Shown: positions 1 to 7,071, numbered from the stretch's first letter. The stretch: DNA of 13,724 nucleotides from Paracoccaceae bacterium (GCA_011523445.1 WTGT01000179.1:1-13724), one strand, 5' to 3'. The notes: generated by a model from the letters alone, not told the origin. Numbers and translations: made by a program.

Positions 1-345
1 CATGATATCAATTCCGAGACCTGGCTGACGAAGTGGTGTTGTGAAAAATGAATTCAGGGTAACCATGATGGTATGATCCGGATCAGTGGCTGAATTCAGG
101 GCAACCAATGCCTCGGCACCGGAGCCACCTGATTTATTCACTGGTACAAGTGGTCTTGATGCCAGCTCTTCCTTTTCAACAATCGACTGCATCAGACGGG
201 CCATTTTGTCGGCTCCACCGCCTTTACCGGCCATGATAACAAAATCAATCGGCTTGGTAGGTTCAAATTGGGCATGGGCAGCACTTACAGCCAAGGAAGC
301 CAAAAGGGCAATCAATCCCAAAGTAAGTTTTCTAACAAACAACAT
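1..345 (-). CDS. TctC-family tripartite tricarboxylate transporter substrate-binding protein (N-terminal part, cut by window start)
   Basis: This is the first 115 codons of a periplasmic solute-binding protein; the rest lies beyond the window start. The ATG at 345 is preceded by a strong ribosome site (AGAGGAGAA, complement of 351-359). Residues 1-25 form a classic Sec signal peptide: a basic start (VRK), a hydrophobic core (LTLGLIALLASLAVSA) and an AHA|QF cleavage site. The mature part starts with a TctC-like strand (KPIDFVIMAGKGGGADKMAR), followed by a VNKSGGSGAEALVAL segment typical of the ligand-binding loops of this family. In known TTT systems such a protein delivers small carboxylates to a TctA/TctB membrane permease, which would be encoded further left. 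It follows the formyl-CoA/folate operon on the same strand after 213 bp, so I infer that it imports that pathway's substrate. The ligand cannot be read from the sequence. I am sure of the family and unsure of the substrate. Confidence 0.85.
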   Translation of the reverse strand, partial: MLFVRKLTLGLIALLASLAVSAAHAQFEPTKPIDFVIMAGKGGGADKMARLMQSIVEKEELASRPLVPVNKSGGSGAEALVALNSATDPDHTIMVTLNSFFTTPLRQPGLGIDIM

Positions 346-460
346 TGTTTTTCTCCTCTATGCATGCGACAAAGAATTTTCCTCACCGCGGTTCAATCAG
401 TCCCTGAACTTCAGAGCCTGAATATTTACGGAAATAACTGTACAAAACATTTATTCCCAC

Positions 461-472
461 AATTCATGAATT
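461..472. promoter_or_regulatory. 12-bp perfect palindrome in the leader of the TctC gene
   Basis: AATTCATGAATT is a perfect palindrome in the 213-bp gap between the formate-THF ligase gene and the solute-binding protein gene, 116 bp upstream of the latter's start. It could be a regulator site, but AT-rich palindromes of this length also arise by chance. I see no convincing -35/-10 pair or terminator in the rest of the gap. Confidence 0.2.
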
Positions 473-545
473 ACCTCTGTCTCAATCGACTTAGATAATA
501 TCTCTGAAAATATTTACCGATACAAAATCCTCTAATTTTACTTTG

Positions 546-559
546 TTTCTGGTATATCC
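546..559. promoter_or_regulatory. Candidate GntR-type operator at the end of fhs
   Basis: The bases TTTCTGGTATATCC contain an imperfect palindrome (GGTATATCC against its complement GGATATACC). They share the exact 9-mer TCTGGTATA with the inverted-repeat site upstream of the GntR gene (6953-6961). FCD-type GntR regulators usually bind short palindromes with a GTATAC-like core. The position, at the fhs stop codon and ahead of the TctC gene, would suit separate control of the transporter. This rests only on motif similarity. Confidence 0.25.
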
Positions 560-2229
560 TAAAACAGTCCCTGGACCTGTCCCGCATCATCAACGTGAAT
601 AGCTTCCGCAGCTGGTACGCTTGGCAAACCGGGCATAGTCATGATTTCTCCACATATTGCCACGATAAATCCGGCACCTGCTGAAAGTCTGACTTCCCTG
701 ATAGGAATTATATGACCTGTTGGAGCACCCCTTTCATTTGGATCGGTGGTAAAGCTGTATTGGGTTTTAGCCATGCAGATCGGGAGATTGCCGTATCCAG
801 CTTCCTCCCATTGATTTAACTGATCAACAATCTTCTTGCCAGCCGAAACCCCATCAGCCCGATAAATTTCCTTGGCGATTGTGTCAATTTTTTCCAAAAG
901 ACCCATCTCGTCAGGATAGAGCGGTTTGTAGGCAGCCTTACCTCCCTCGATGATTTCCACTACCTTTTCTGCCAAGTCGGTTGTACCTTCCGAACCCTTC
1001 GCCCAATGCTGACAAAGCACAGCTTCCGATCCCATCGACGCCACATAGTCCTTGACGACATTTACCTCGGCATCAGTATCGGTTACAAAATGGTTAATGG
1101 CCACGACGGCAGGAACCCCAAATTTACGCATATTTTCAATATGCCTTCCCAGATTTGCACATCCCTTTCTGACAGCATCAACATTTTCCGGGCCCAAATC
1201 GTTCTTCGCCACTCCCCCATTCATTTTCAGCGCCCTGATGGTTGCAACAATAACCACTGCCTCAGGGGACAATCCAGCCTGCCGACATTTGATATCCATG
1301 AATTTTTCAGCCCCAAGGTCTGCCCCAAAGCCAGCTTCAGTCACAACATAATCAGCGATTTTCAATGCCGATGTGGTTGCGATAACAGAATTACAGCCAT
1401 GGGCTATGTTGGCAAATGGCCCACCATGTACAAAGGCAGGATTGTTTTCCAGGGTCTGTACCAGATTTGGTTGTACAGCCTGTTGCAAAAGTACTGTCAT
1501 GGCTCCGTCGGCCTTGATATCCCGACAATATACGGGTGAACGGTCTCGCCGGTAAGCAACAATCATCCGACCCAATCTGTCCTGTAAATCTTCCAGACTT
1601 GTAGCCAGACAAAGAACCGCCATAACTTCGGAAGCAACGGTAATATCGAAGCCCGCTTCCCTAGGAAATCCGTTGGCAACCCCTCCCAAACTGCAGGTTA
1701 TCTGCCTGAGGGCCCGATCATTCATATCAAGTACCCTTCTCCAGGCTACTCTTCGGATATCAATTCCTTCCTTGTTACCCCAGTAAATATGGTTGTCGAT
1801 CATTGCCGAAAGGAGATTGTGGGCAGATGTAATAGCATGGAAATCACCCGTAAAGTGGAGATTCATGTCCTCCATGGGAACAACCTGGGCATACCCACCG
1901 CCAGCAGCACCCCCTTTCATGCCGAAACATGGTCCGAGTGAAGCTTCACGAATACATATTGCTGCCTTTTTGCCAATTTTATTCAGGCCATCTCCCAATC
2001 CAACGGTTGTGGTGGTTTTACCTTCACCTGCGGGTGTGGGATTGATTGCGGTAACCAAAATGAGTTTACCATCCTTGTTATTCTTGATTGTATCAAGGTA
2101 ACCGGCTGATACCTTGGCTTTATCATGCCCGAATGGAATCAAACTTTCCGATGGAATTCCAAGTTTTGCACCTATTTCCTGAATTGGCTTTTTATTGGCC
2201 TGTCGTGCAATATCTATATCTGTATTCAT
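559..2229 (-). CDS. fhs: Formate-tetrahydrofolate ligase (10-formyl-THF synthetase)
   Basis: The enzyme joins formate to tetrahydrofolate using ATP, giving 10-formyl-THF in the cytoplasm. The 556 residues match the usual family length. The ATP-binding P-loop TPAGEGKT lies at residues 65-72. The first family signature (GMKGGAAGGGY) covers residues 103-113, the second (VATIRALKMNGG) residues 328-339, and the usual C-terminal segment MPGLPSVPAAEAIHVD followed by GLF is intact. The ATG at 2229 has GGGAAAG about 5 bases upstream and lies only 13 bp after the stop of the preceding folate gene, so the two are almost certainly co-transcribed. As the last enzyme gene of the operon, it would return formate released by the CoA-transferase step to one-carbon metabolism. 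I see nothing missing in the protein. The identification is secure; the pathway role is inferred from neighbours. Confidence 0.97.
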   Translation of the reverse strand: MNTDIDIARQANKKPIQEIGAKLGIPSESLIPFGHDKAKVSAGYLDTIKNNKDGKLILVTAINPTPAGEGKTTTTVGLGDGLNKIGKKAAICIREASLGPCFGMKGGAAGGGYAQVVPMEDMNLHFTGDFHAITSAHNLLSAMIDNHIYWGNKEGIDIRRVAWRRVLDMNDRALRQITCSLGGVANGFPREAGFDITVASEVMAVLCLATSLEDLQDRLGRMIVAYRRDRSPVYCRDIKADGAMTVLLQQAVQPNLVQTLENNPAFVHGGPFANIAHGCNSVIATTSALKIADYVVTEAGFGADLGAEKFMDIKCRQAGLSPEAVVIVATIRALKMNGGVAKNDLGPENVDAVRKGCANLGRHIENMRKFGVPAVVAINHFVTDTDAEVNVVKDYVASMGSEAVLCQHWAKGSEGTTDLAEKVVEIIEGGKAAYKPLYPDEMGLLEKIDTIAKEIYRADGVSAGKKIVDQLNQWEEAGYGNLPICMAKTQYSFTTDPNERGAPTGHIIPIREVRLSAGAGFIVAICGEIMTMPGLPSVPAAEAIHVDDAGQVQGLF

Positions 2230-2242
2230 ATATCTTTCCCTG

Positions 2243-3163
2243 TTAATTTCCTAAAATGGTACCTACCGTCACACCGGAATCCTTCAACCAATCTCCTGCT
2301 GATATCTTCCCGCTGCCATCAGGGCGCACCCGCTTGATCAGAATAGCACCACCGTTGGCCATGACGATAAAACCATTATTGTTGATTTCTACAATTTCTC
2401 CAATTTCACCTTTAGCATTTCCGATCAATTCAGCATCATAAATTTTCAATGCCTCGCCATCCCTGGTTGTCCAAGCTCCTGGTTGGGGATTGGTCCCCCT
2501 AATCAAATTATAAACAATTTGTACGGATTCATTCCAATCAATTTCCGCATCCTTTTTAGTACACCAAGATTCGTAGGTTGCCTTGGATTCATCCTGGGTG
2601 CTCCTTGGAGGGTTTCCCCCTCGGAAAAGGTTGCAAACATTTGAGACGGAATCTATTGCTGCGGGGAAAATCTTTTTGAAATAAACATCTCCCAAAGTAT
2701 CATCCGGACCAATGGGACACTCCCATTGCAAGAGAATATCTCCCTCATCTAATCCATCGGTGGGGTAGAACCAGGAAAATCCGGTTTTTTCAGAACCCCA
2801 GATTATCGGCCAATTGATTGAACTTGGTCCTCTATGCAAGGGGAGAAGCGAGGGATGAAAACATATCGAACCCATTTCCGGAATATCTCTTGCCTGCTCG
2901 GGAACAAACAGGGTTACATATGCCATAATCATCAAGTCGGCGTTCAAGCTTCTCATTTGATCCAGGGTATCGGCATCCCTGTAATTTGCGGGTTGATAAA
3001 CTGCAATCCCTTTTTCCAAGGCCATTTCTTTCAAAGGATCTATGGGGCGATTGGGTTTATCGGGAGCACAATAAACTGCGACAACTTCATCGACTCCATC
3101 TGTCAGTATTTTTTCCAAGGCGGCTTTCCCAAAAGCCTGTTGCCCCATTACAATTAATTTCAT
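2243..3163 (-). CDS. Stand-alone 10-formyltetrahydrofolate hydrolase/formyltransferase-like protein (ALDH1L1 N-domain type)
   Basis: This 306-residue protein has the formyltransferase fold. An N-terminal folate-binding domain spans about residues 1-203, and a FMT_C-like domain runs from about 204 (DAEIDWNE, then YNLIRGTNPQPGAW) to the end. The block HPSLLPLHRGPSSINW (103-118), the motif DGLDEGD (136-142) and ATYESWCTKKDAEIDW closely resemble the hydrolase domain of animal 10-formyl-THF dehydrogenase (ALDH1L1). The loop after PDKP is short and lacks the insertion that methionyl-tRNA formyltransferase uses to bind tRNA, so I do not call it fmt. The catalytic His (H103) and Asp (D139) are present. 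The position of the Asn found in Fmt is Cys101; it is Ile in ALDH1L1. No aldehyde dehydrogenase domain follows. The family hydrolyses 10-formyl-THF to THF and formate, or moves the formyl group. It sits between the CoA-transferase and fhs genes; the true formyl donor and acceptor are open. Confidence 0.8.
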   Translation of the reverse strand: MKLIVMGQQAFGKAALEKILTDGVDEVVAVYCAPDKPNRPIDPLKEMALEKGIAVYQPANYRDADTLDQMRSLNADLMIMAYVTLFVPEQARDIPEMGSICFHPSLLPLHRGPSSINWPIIWGSEKTGFSWFYPTDGLDEGDILLQWECPIGPDDTLGDVYFKKIFPAAIDSVSNVCNLFRGGNPPRSTQDESKATYESWCTKKDAEIDWNESVQIVYNLIRGTNPQPGAWTTRDGEALKIYDAELIGNAKGEIGEIVEINNNGFIVMANGGAILIKRVRPDGSGKISAGDWLKDSGVTVGTILGN

Positions 3164-3207
3164 TAAATCTGTCCCAATGTTTTCACTATGAAATTCCCTA
3201 ACTTTTA

Positions 3208-4458
3208 TTATCCGACCGCTCCAGATTCGTGAATCCGATTTAACTCGTCACCTATATAACCCAACACCTCGGTTAATATTTCATTGGTATGCTCACCCAG
3301 CAAGGGGGAACGTACCACCTCGACAGGACTGTCAGATAGCTTGATGGGGCATCCAACTGTCAAGTATTTTCCTCTTTCTGGATGATCAACTTCGACTATT
3401 GTTCCGGTTTCCTTCAATCCCTCATCTTCAGCTAGTTCTTTCATCGAAAGAATCGGACCGACAGGAATATCAAGCGGGTTACATTCGTCCATGACCTCAA
3501 ACTTTGTCTTGGTAATTGTCCATTGTTCGATCGTATCGAAAATAAGATCCAGTTTGGGCAGTCTTGCAGGAGGAGTGGCAAATTCGGGATCTTCCTTCCA
3601 TTCGGGTTTCCCAATGAGATCACATATCCTGGGCCAGACAGCGGCTTGGGTAATAAAGTAGGTATAGGCATTGGGATCATTTTCCCATCCCTTGCATTTA
3701 AGTATTCTTCCTGGCTGTCCACCTCCAGAGTCATTTCCGGCACGAGGGGTTGAATCGCCAAATGGAATTCCTTTCCCATGTTGGGAATATTCTGTCAAGG
3801 GGCCCTTGCCCAACCTCTGCTGGTCCCGTAATTTTACACGACAAAGGTTTAGTACCCCATCCTGCATTGGAGCAAGTATCTTCTGACCCTTTCCGGTTGT
3901 TTGCCTTTGGATCAGGGCAACACAAATTCCAAGTGCCAGATGAAGGCCAGTACCGGAATCCCCGATTTGTGCACCTGTCACCAATGGTACTCCATCATTA
4001 AATCCCGTTGTCGAAGCAGAACCTCCGGCACATTGGGCAACATTTTCGTAAACCTTGCAGTCCTCGAACTTGCCCGGTCCAAATCCTTTAACCGAAGCCA
4101 TGATCATTTTGGGATTCAATTGCTGGATGGTTTCCCAGCCAAAACCCATTCGATCCAAAGCACCAGGTGCAAAATTTTCAACTAGAACATCGCATTCCTT
4201 GATCAACCTCGTCAAAACTTCTTTGCCAACCTCGTTCTTGGTATTCAAGGTTATGGAACGCTTGTTGTGGTTCAACATGGTAAAATACAGGCTATCTGCT
4301 CCTGGAACATCAACCAATTGTTTTCTGGTGGCATCACCCACTCCCGGCCGTTCCACCTTGATTACATCTGCTCCAAACCAAGCAAGTAGCTGGGTGCACG
4401 TTGGTCCCGACTGTACATGGGTAAAATCCAGTATCTTAATTCCCTCAAGCGCTTTCAT
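3208..4458 (-). CDS. frc: Class III (family III) CoA-transferase, formyl-CoA transferase-like
   Basis: The 416-residue cytoplasmic enzyme is collinear with Oxalobacter formigenes formyl-CoA:oxalate CoA-transferase (compared from memory). Shared blocks are LDFTHVQSGP (10-19), DSLYFTMLNHNKRSI (55-69), VENFAPGALDRMGF (93-106), KVYENVAQC (135-143), MQDGVLNLCRVKLRDQQRL (198-216) and GGQPG (246-250). The nucleophilic aspartate is D167 (GAQIGDSGTG), and Tyr137 and Gln16 are also kept. Two active-site changes stand out. Trp48 of the Oxalobacter enzyme is Gln47 here, and the first glycine of its four-glycine lid loop is Ser244. The enzyme would swap CoA between formyl-CoA and an incoming acid, releasing formate. 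The start at 4458 has a GAGGAG site. It follows the thiamine-diphosphate enzyme gene by 33 bp and precedes the folate genes. The family is certain; oxalate as acceptor is only the default assumption. Confidence 0.88.
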   Translation of the reverse strand: MKALEGIKILDFTHVQSGPTCTQLLAWFGADVIKVERPGVGDATRKQLVDVPGADSLYFTMLNHNKRSITLNTKNEVGKEVLTRLIKECDVLVENFAPGALDRMGFGWETIQQLNPKMIMASVKGFGPGKFEDCKVYENVAQCAGGSASTTGFNDGVPLVTGAQIGDSGTGLHLALGICVALIQRQTTGKGQKILAPMQDGVLNLCRVKLRDQQRLGKGPLTEYSQHGKGIPFGDSTPRAGNDSGGGQPGRILKCKGWENDPNAYTYFITQAAVWPRICDLIGKPEWKEDPEFATPPARLPKLDLIFDTIEQWTITKTKFEVMDECNPLDIPVGPILSMKELAEDEGLKETGTIVEVDHPERGKYLTVGCPIKLSDSPVEVVRSPLLGEHTNEILTEVLGYIGDELNRIHESGAVG

Positions 4459-4491
4459 AAATTGTTATCTCCTCGACAAATCCAACTGTAA

Positions 4492-6225
4492 TTATTTGTA
4501 CATTGTCTGTGCTTTCGTACCCGGGGCGTATTCGTTGGGATCTATCCAAACATTCACCACTGCACATTTTCCAGTTTTGTGAATGGCTTCCCTGGCTCTT
4601 CGCAAGGCTGGTTGAAGTTCCGAGGCTTCTCTCACCTCTTCACCATACCCCCCTATCATTTCACCAAATTTACCAAATGGTACATCCCCGAGCTTGTTTC
4701 CTATATCACCCCTGTTTTGACCATACTTGGTTATCTGACCGTATCTGATTTGGTTCATGGCCGAGTTGTTTCCGACAATCGCCAAATAAGGAGCTCCAAA
4801 TCTCTGAGAGGTTTCCATGTCAAATGAGGTCATTCCAAAGGATCCATCTCCATACAGGCAAACCACTTCCTTTTCCGGATGTGCCAGCTTTGCAGCCATC
4901 GAAAATCCTGTTCCAACACCCAAGGATCCCAATGCACCAGGATCCATCCATTGTCCAGGGTTTCGGGGTCTGACGGCCTGGGCCGAGATGGTAACCACAT
5001 CTCCTCCATCTCCTATATAGATGGAATTCTCGTCAAGAAACTCGTTGATTTCCCAAGCAAGCCTGTAGGGATGGATCGGGGATTGATCCGAAAGAAACAA
5101 GGGCATGAGCCTTTCCAATTTGGTCTTTTCAATTTCCCTCAGGCTCTCCAACCATTGCTTTCGTTGCTGTTTTATACTCGCTTTCATTCGTCCCGATGCG
5201 GCATTTGCAACTGCCGAAAGAATGGCACCCGGATGCCCCTCTATTCCCAAGGATATGTCCCTGTTTTTGCCAACGGTTCGGTAATCAAGATCAATTTGAA
5301 GAAGTGTGGGGGCAGTAATTCTTTTGCCATACCCCATACGAAAATCAAATGGTGTGCCGACAATCAGTATGACATCTGCACCCTTGAAGGCATCTGATCT
5401 CGTTCTGTCAAAGCAATGGGAATCACTTTGTTTCATCATCCCTCGGGCTGCCCCATTCATATAGGCCGGAATTTCAAGAGCCTTGACGAAATCAATGCAC
5501 TCCTGGTGGGAATTGGAAGCCCATACCTGTTGTCCAAACAATACTGCCGGCCTTTCGGCATTGACCAGAATATCAGCCATTCTTTCAATATCATCCGGAT
5601 CACCAATTGATCTGACTGAGGCGCGATAACTTCCCGGTTCTGGTATTCTGGCCTGACTCAAGGGGATTTCGGCATCAAGTATATCTCTGGGAATTTCCAG
5701 ATAACTTGGACCATAAGCACCTGTAAAGCATTCTCTTGCTGCCATGGAAATCATGTCGGCAATGCGTTCGGTGGAAAACACACCCGAGGCAAATTTGGTA
5801 ATGGGAGTCATCATGTCCACATGAGGCAAATCCTGTAATGAACCCATTTTATGCTGGGTCAGGGATGACTGCCCACCAATATGCAGAATTGGGCTTTCAG
5901 ACCTGAAGGCAGTTGCAACTCCCGTTACGGCATTTGTACAACCTGGTCCAGCGGTCGTTACCACGCACCCCAATTTACCAGTTTGCCGGGCATAGCCATC
6001 AGCTGCATGAGCTGCTGTCTGCTCATGCCTAACATCCACAATTTTGATACCTTCATCAATACAACCATCATAAATATCAATGATATGGCCTCCACATAGA
6101 GTAAAAATGGTATCAACTCCCTCATTACGGAGGGCTTTGGCAACCAAATGACCTCCTGATACTATATCCGCATCAGTGCTTTTTTTTGCTAATGTATCGT
6201 GTGCTGTTTTGGAATTTGTATTCAT
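4492..6225 (-). CDS. Thiamine-diphosphate-dependent enzyme, oxalyl-CoA decarboxylase/2-hydroxyacyl-CoA lyase/acetolactate synthase superfamily
   Basis: The 577-residue protein has all three domains of this superfamily. The N-terminal Pyr domain carries the cofactor-activating glutamate E68 (DVRHEQTAAHAADGYAR). A central domain spans about residues 205-345 (RPAVLFGQQVW, then ADVILIVGTPFDFRMGYG). The C-terminal PP domain has GDG at 459-461 and NN at 486-487 for metal/diphosphate binding. Oxalyl-CoA decarboxylase uses a Tyr-Glu pair (120-121 in Oxalobacter) and Tyr483. The aligned positions here are Leu130-Gln131 and Asn491, so a plain Oxc label is unsafe. The Gln131 block (SLQDLPHVDM) looks more like acetolactate synthase or 2-hydroxyacyl-CoA lyase. 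Its neighbour is a formyl-CoA transferase, so release of formyl-CoA from a 2-hydroxyacyl-CoA or oxalyl-CoA is the best inference. It starts 21 bp after the regulator gene, with only a weak purine-rich ribosome site (AAGAAAG). Confidence 0.82.
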   Translation of the reverse strand: MNTNSKTAHDTLAKKSTDADIVSGGHLVAKALRNEGVDTIFTLCGGHIIDIYDGCIDEGIKIVDVRHEQTAAHAADGYARQTGKLGCVVTTAGPGCTNAVTGVATAFRSESPILHIGGQSSLTQHKMGSLQDLPHVDMMTPITKFASGVFSTERIADMISMAARECFTGAYGPSYLEIPRDILDAEIPLSQARIPEPGSYRASVRSIGDPDDIERMADILVNAERPAVLFGQQVWASNSHQECIDFVKALEIPAYMNGAARGMMKQSDSHCFDRTRSDAFKGADVILIVGTPFDFRMGYGKRITAPTLLQIDLDYRTVGKNRDISLGIEGHPGAILSAVANAASGRMKASIKQQRKQWLESLREIEKTKLERLMPLFLSDQSPIHPYRLAWEINEFLDENSIYIGDGGDVVTISAQAVRPRNPGQWMDPGALGSLGVGTGFSMAAKLAHPEKEVVCLYGDGSFGMTSFDMETSQRFGAPYLAIVGNNSAMNQIRYGQITKYGQNRGDIGNKLGDVPFGKFGEMIGGYGEEVREASELQPALRRAREAIHKTGKCAVVNVWIDPNEYAPGTKAQTMYK

Positions 6226-6246
6226 TTCTGCTTTCTTCTTTCAATT

Positions 6247-6924
6247 TCAGGTATCTAAATTCTTCCAGGTCTTTCTGATATATTTTTCCAACCGCAAGGT
6301 ATGTTCCCTAACCAGATTGGCGGCCTTCTCCGGTTGGTTTGACTGGATTGCATTTACAATTTCAGCATGATCGGAAATGGATTGTTCCGTTCGGGTTGGA
6401 TCCCGCATCGCATGTCTTCGGGCAGGCTCAATCTGGGCAAAAATATCCTCACCGATTTTCTTGAGCATATTGCATTTCGACAATTCCAGAATTTTTCTGT
6501 GAAACATTATGTTGGCTTCGGAATAAACATCCTGATTTTCAGATGTATCCTTCACGCCAATCAACTCAAGTTCTTCCACTTCTTCCTGACTAACTTGTCC
6601 GCAAGCCAATCTTGCAGCCATGCTTTCAATCGCAGCCCATACCACGACCAACTCTGCCACCTCATCAATGCTTCGTTTTTTGATAAAGACACCAATACGG
6701 GATTTGATTTCGATAAGGTTCTCATTTTCCAGCCGAACAAGAGCTTCCCTGACCGGAGTTCTGGATATTCCAAGCTGCTGGGCAATTTTCCTCTCATCCA
6801 GCCGCAAATCTGTATTCTTGCTGTATACATCCATCTCAAGAATGGCTTCCCGCAACACCTGATAAATACGTTCTTTCAAGGTGAACGTTTGTCGCAATGG
6901 TTCCAAGTTGATCGAAGCATCCAT
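6247..6924 (-). CDS. GntR-family transcriptional regulator, FadR/FCD subfamily
   Basis: From the ATG at 6924 the protein has 225 residues, normal for the subfamily. The N-terminal winged helix includes LKERIYQVLREAI (17-29) and the recognition region DERKIAQQLGISRTPVREALVRLENENLI (43-71). The all-helical FCD sensor domain follows, with candidate metal/ligand residues N138, H142 (NIMFH), H187 (DHAEIVNAI) and H208. The first of these is Asp in many relatives. A TTG at 6984 in the same frame would add 20 residues, but that extension (MNWYLVFCIPEKNQLL) is unlike the family and covers the putative operator, so I prefer 6924. The gene leads the formyl-CoA operon on the same strand, 21 bp ahead of the thiamine-diphosphate enzyme gene. 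It most likely represses this operon and itself until the substrate or an intermediate binds. Confidence 0.92.
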   Translation of the reverse strand: MDASINLEPLRQTFTLKERIYQVLREAILEMDVYSKNTDLRLDERKIAQQLGISRTPVREALVRLENENLIEIKSRIGVFIKKRSIDEVAELVVVWAAIESMAARLACGQVSQEEVEELELIGVKDTSENQDVYSEANIMFHRKILELSKCNMLKKIGEDIFAQIEPARRHAMRDPTRTEQSISDHAEIVNAIQSNQPEKAANLVREHTLRLEKYIRKTWKNLDT

Positions 6925-6952
6925 GATAAGGCTATCCAATAGTTGATTTTTC

Positions 6953-6978
6953 TCTGGTATACAAAAAACCAGATACCA
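6953..6978. promoter_or_regulatory. Nested inverted repeat, candidate autoregulatory operator of the GntR regulator
   Basis: Two perfect inverted repeats are nested here: CTGGT (6954-6958) with ACCAG (6968-6972), and TGGTAT (6955-6960, taken from the base after C6954 onward by one) with ATACCA (6973-6978). The core TGGTATAC resembles GTATAC-type FCD/GntR operators. It lies 29 to 54 bp upstream of the preferred GntR start codon, a typical place for autorepression. The 9-mer TCTGGTATA recurs at 548-556 ahead of the TctC gene. No binding data support this; it is a pattern-based call. Confidence 0.4.
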
Positions 6979-7021
6979 ATTCAAGCATTACCTAATGTTA
7001 TTTTTCAAAAAAAATTCATTA

Positions 7022-7044
7022 CCCTATTTTTGATTAACATAGGG
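7022..7044. repeat. Inverted repeat CCCTAT / ATAGGG
   Basis: CCCTAT (7022-7027) and ATAGGG (7039-7044) are perfect 6-bp arms separated by 11 bases. The centre-to-centre distance is about 17 bp, so it could be a dyad operator. It is about 98 bp upstream of the GntR start, in the shared intergenic region. There is no T-run after the arms on either strand, so it is not a terminator. Confidence 0.3.
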
Positions 7045-7071
7045 CAACTCAGGCCACTAACAGACAGACGG

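Noticed and set aside
49..107. Imperfect 17-bp direct repeat (TGAATTCAGGG-T/C-AACCA) at 49-65 and 91-107
   Set aside because: It lies within the TctC coding sequence, in frame (42-bp spacing), and encodes two similar V-x-L-N-S segments; coding similarity explains it.
1006..1539. 177-codon plus-strand frame opposite fhs
   Set aside because: It is antisense to highly conserved fhs codons and its product has no recognisable motifs.
2243..3163. Annotation as methionyl-tRNA formyltransferase (fmt)
   Set aside because: The tRNA-binding loop insertion after the PDKP motif is absent, the catalytic Asn is not conserved, and the closest sequence blocks are those of the ALDH1L1 hydrolase domain.
4055..5397. 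Long plus-strand open frames opposite the transferase and ThDP enzyme genes (4055-4582, 4879-5397)
   Set aside because: They lie antisense to clearly conserved genes, have no ribosome sites and their products show no domain features; they are shadows of the real coding strand.
6367..6942. 191-codon plus-strand frame opposite the GntR gene
   Set aside because: It is antisense to the regulator; composition is atypical and there is no start signal.
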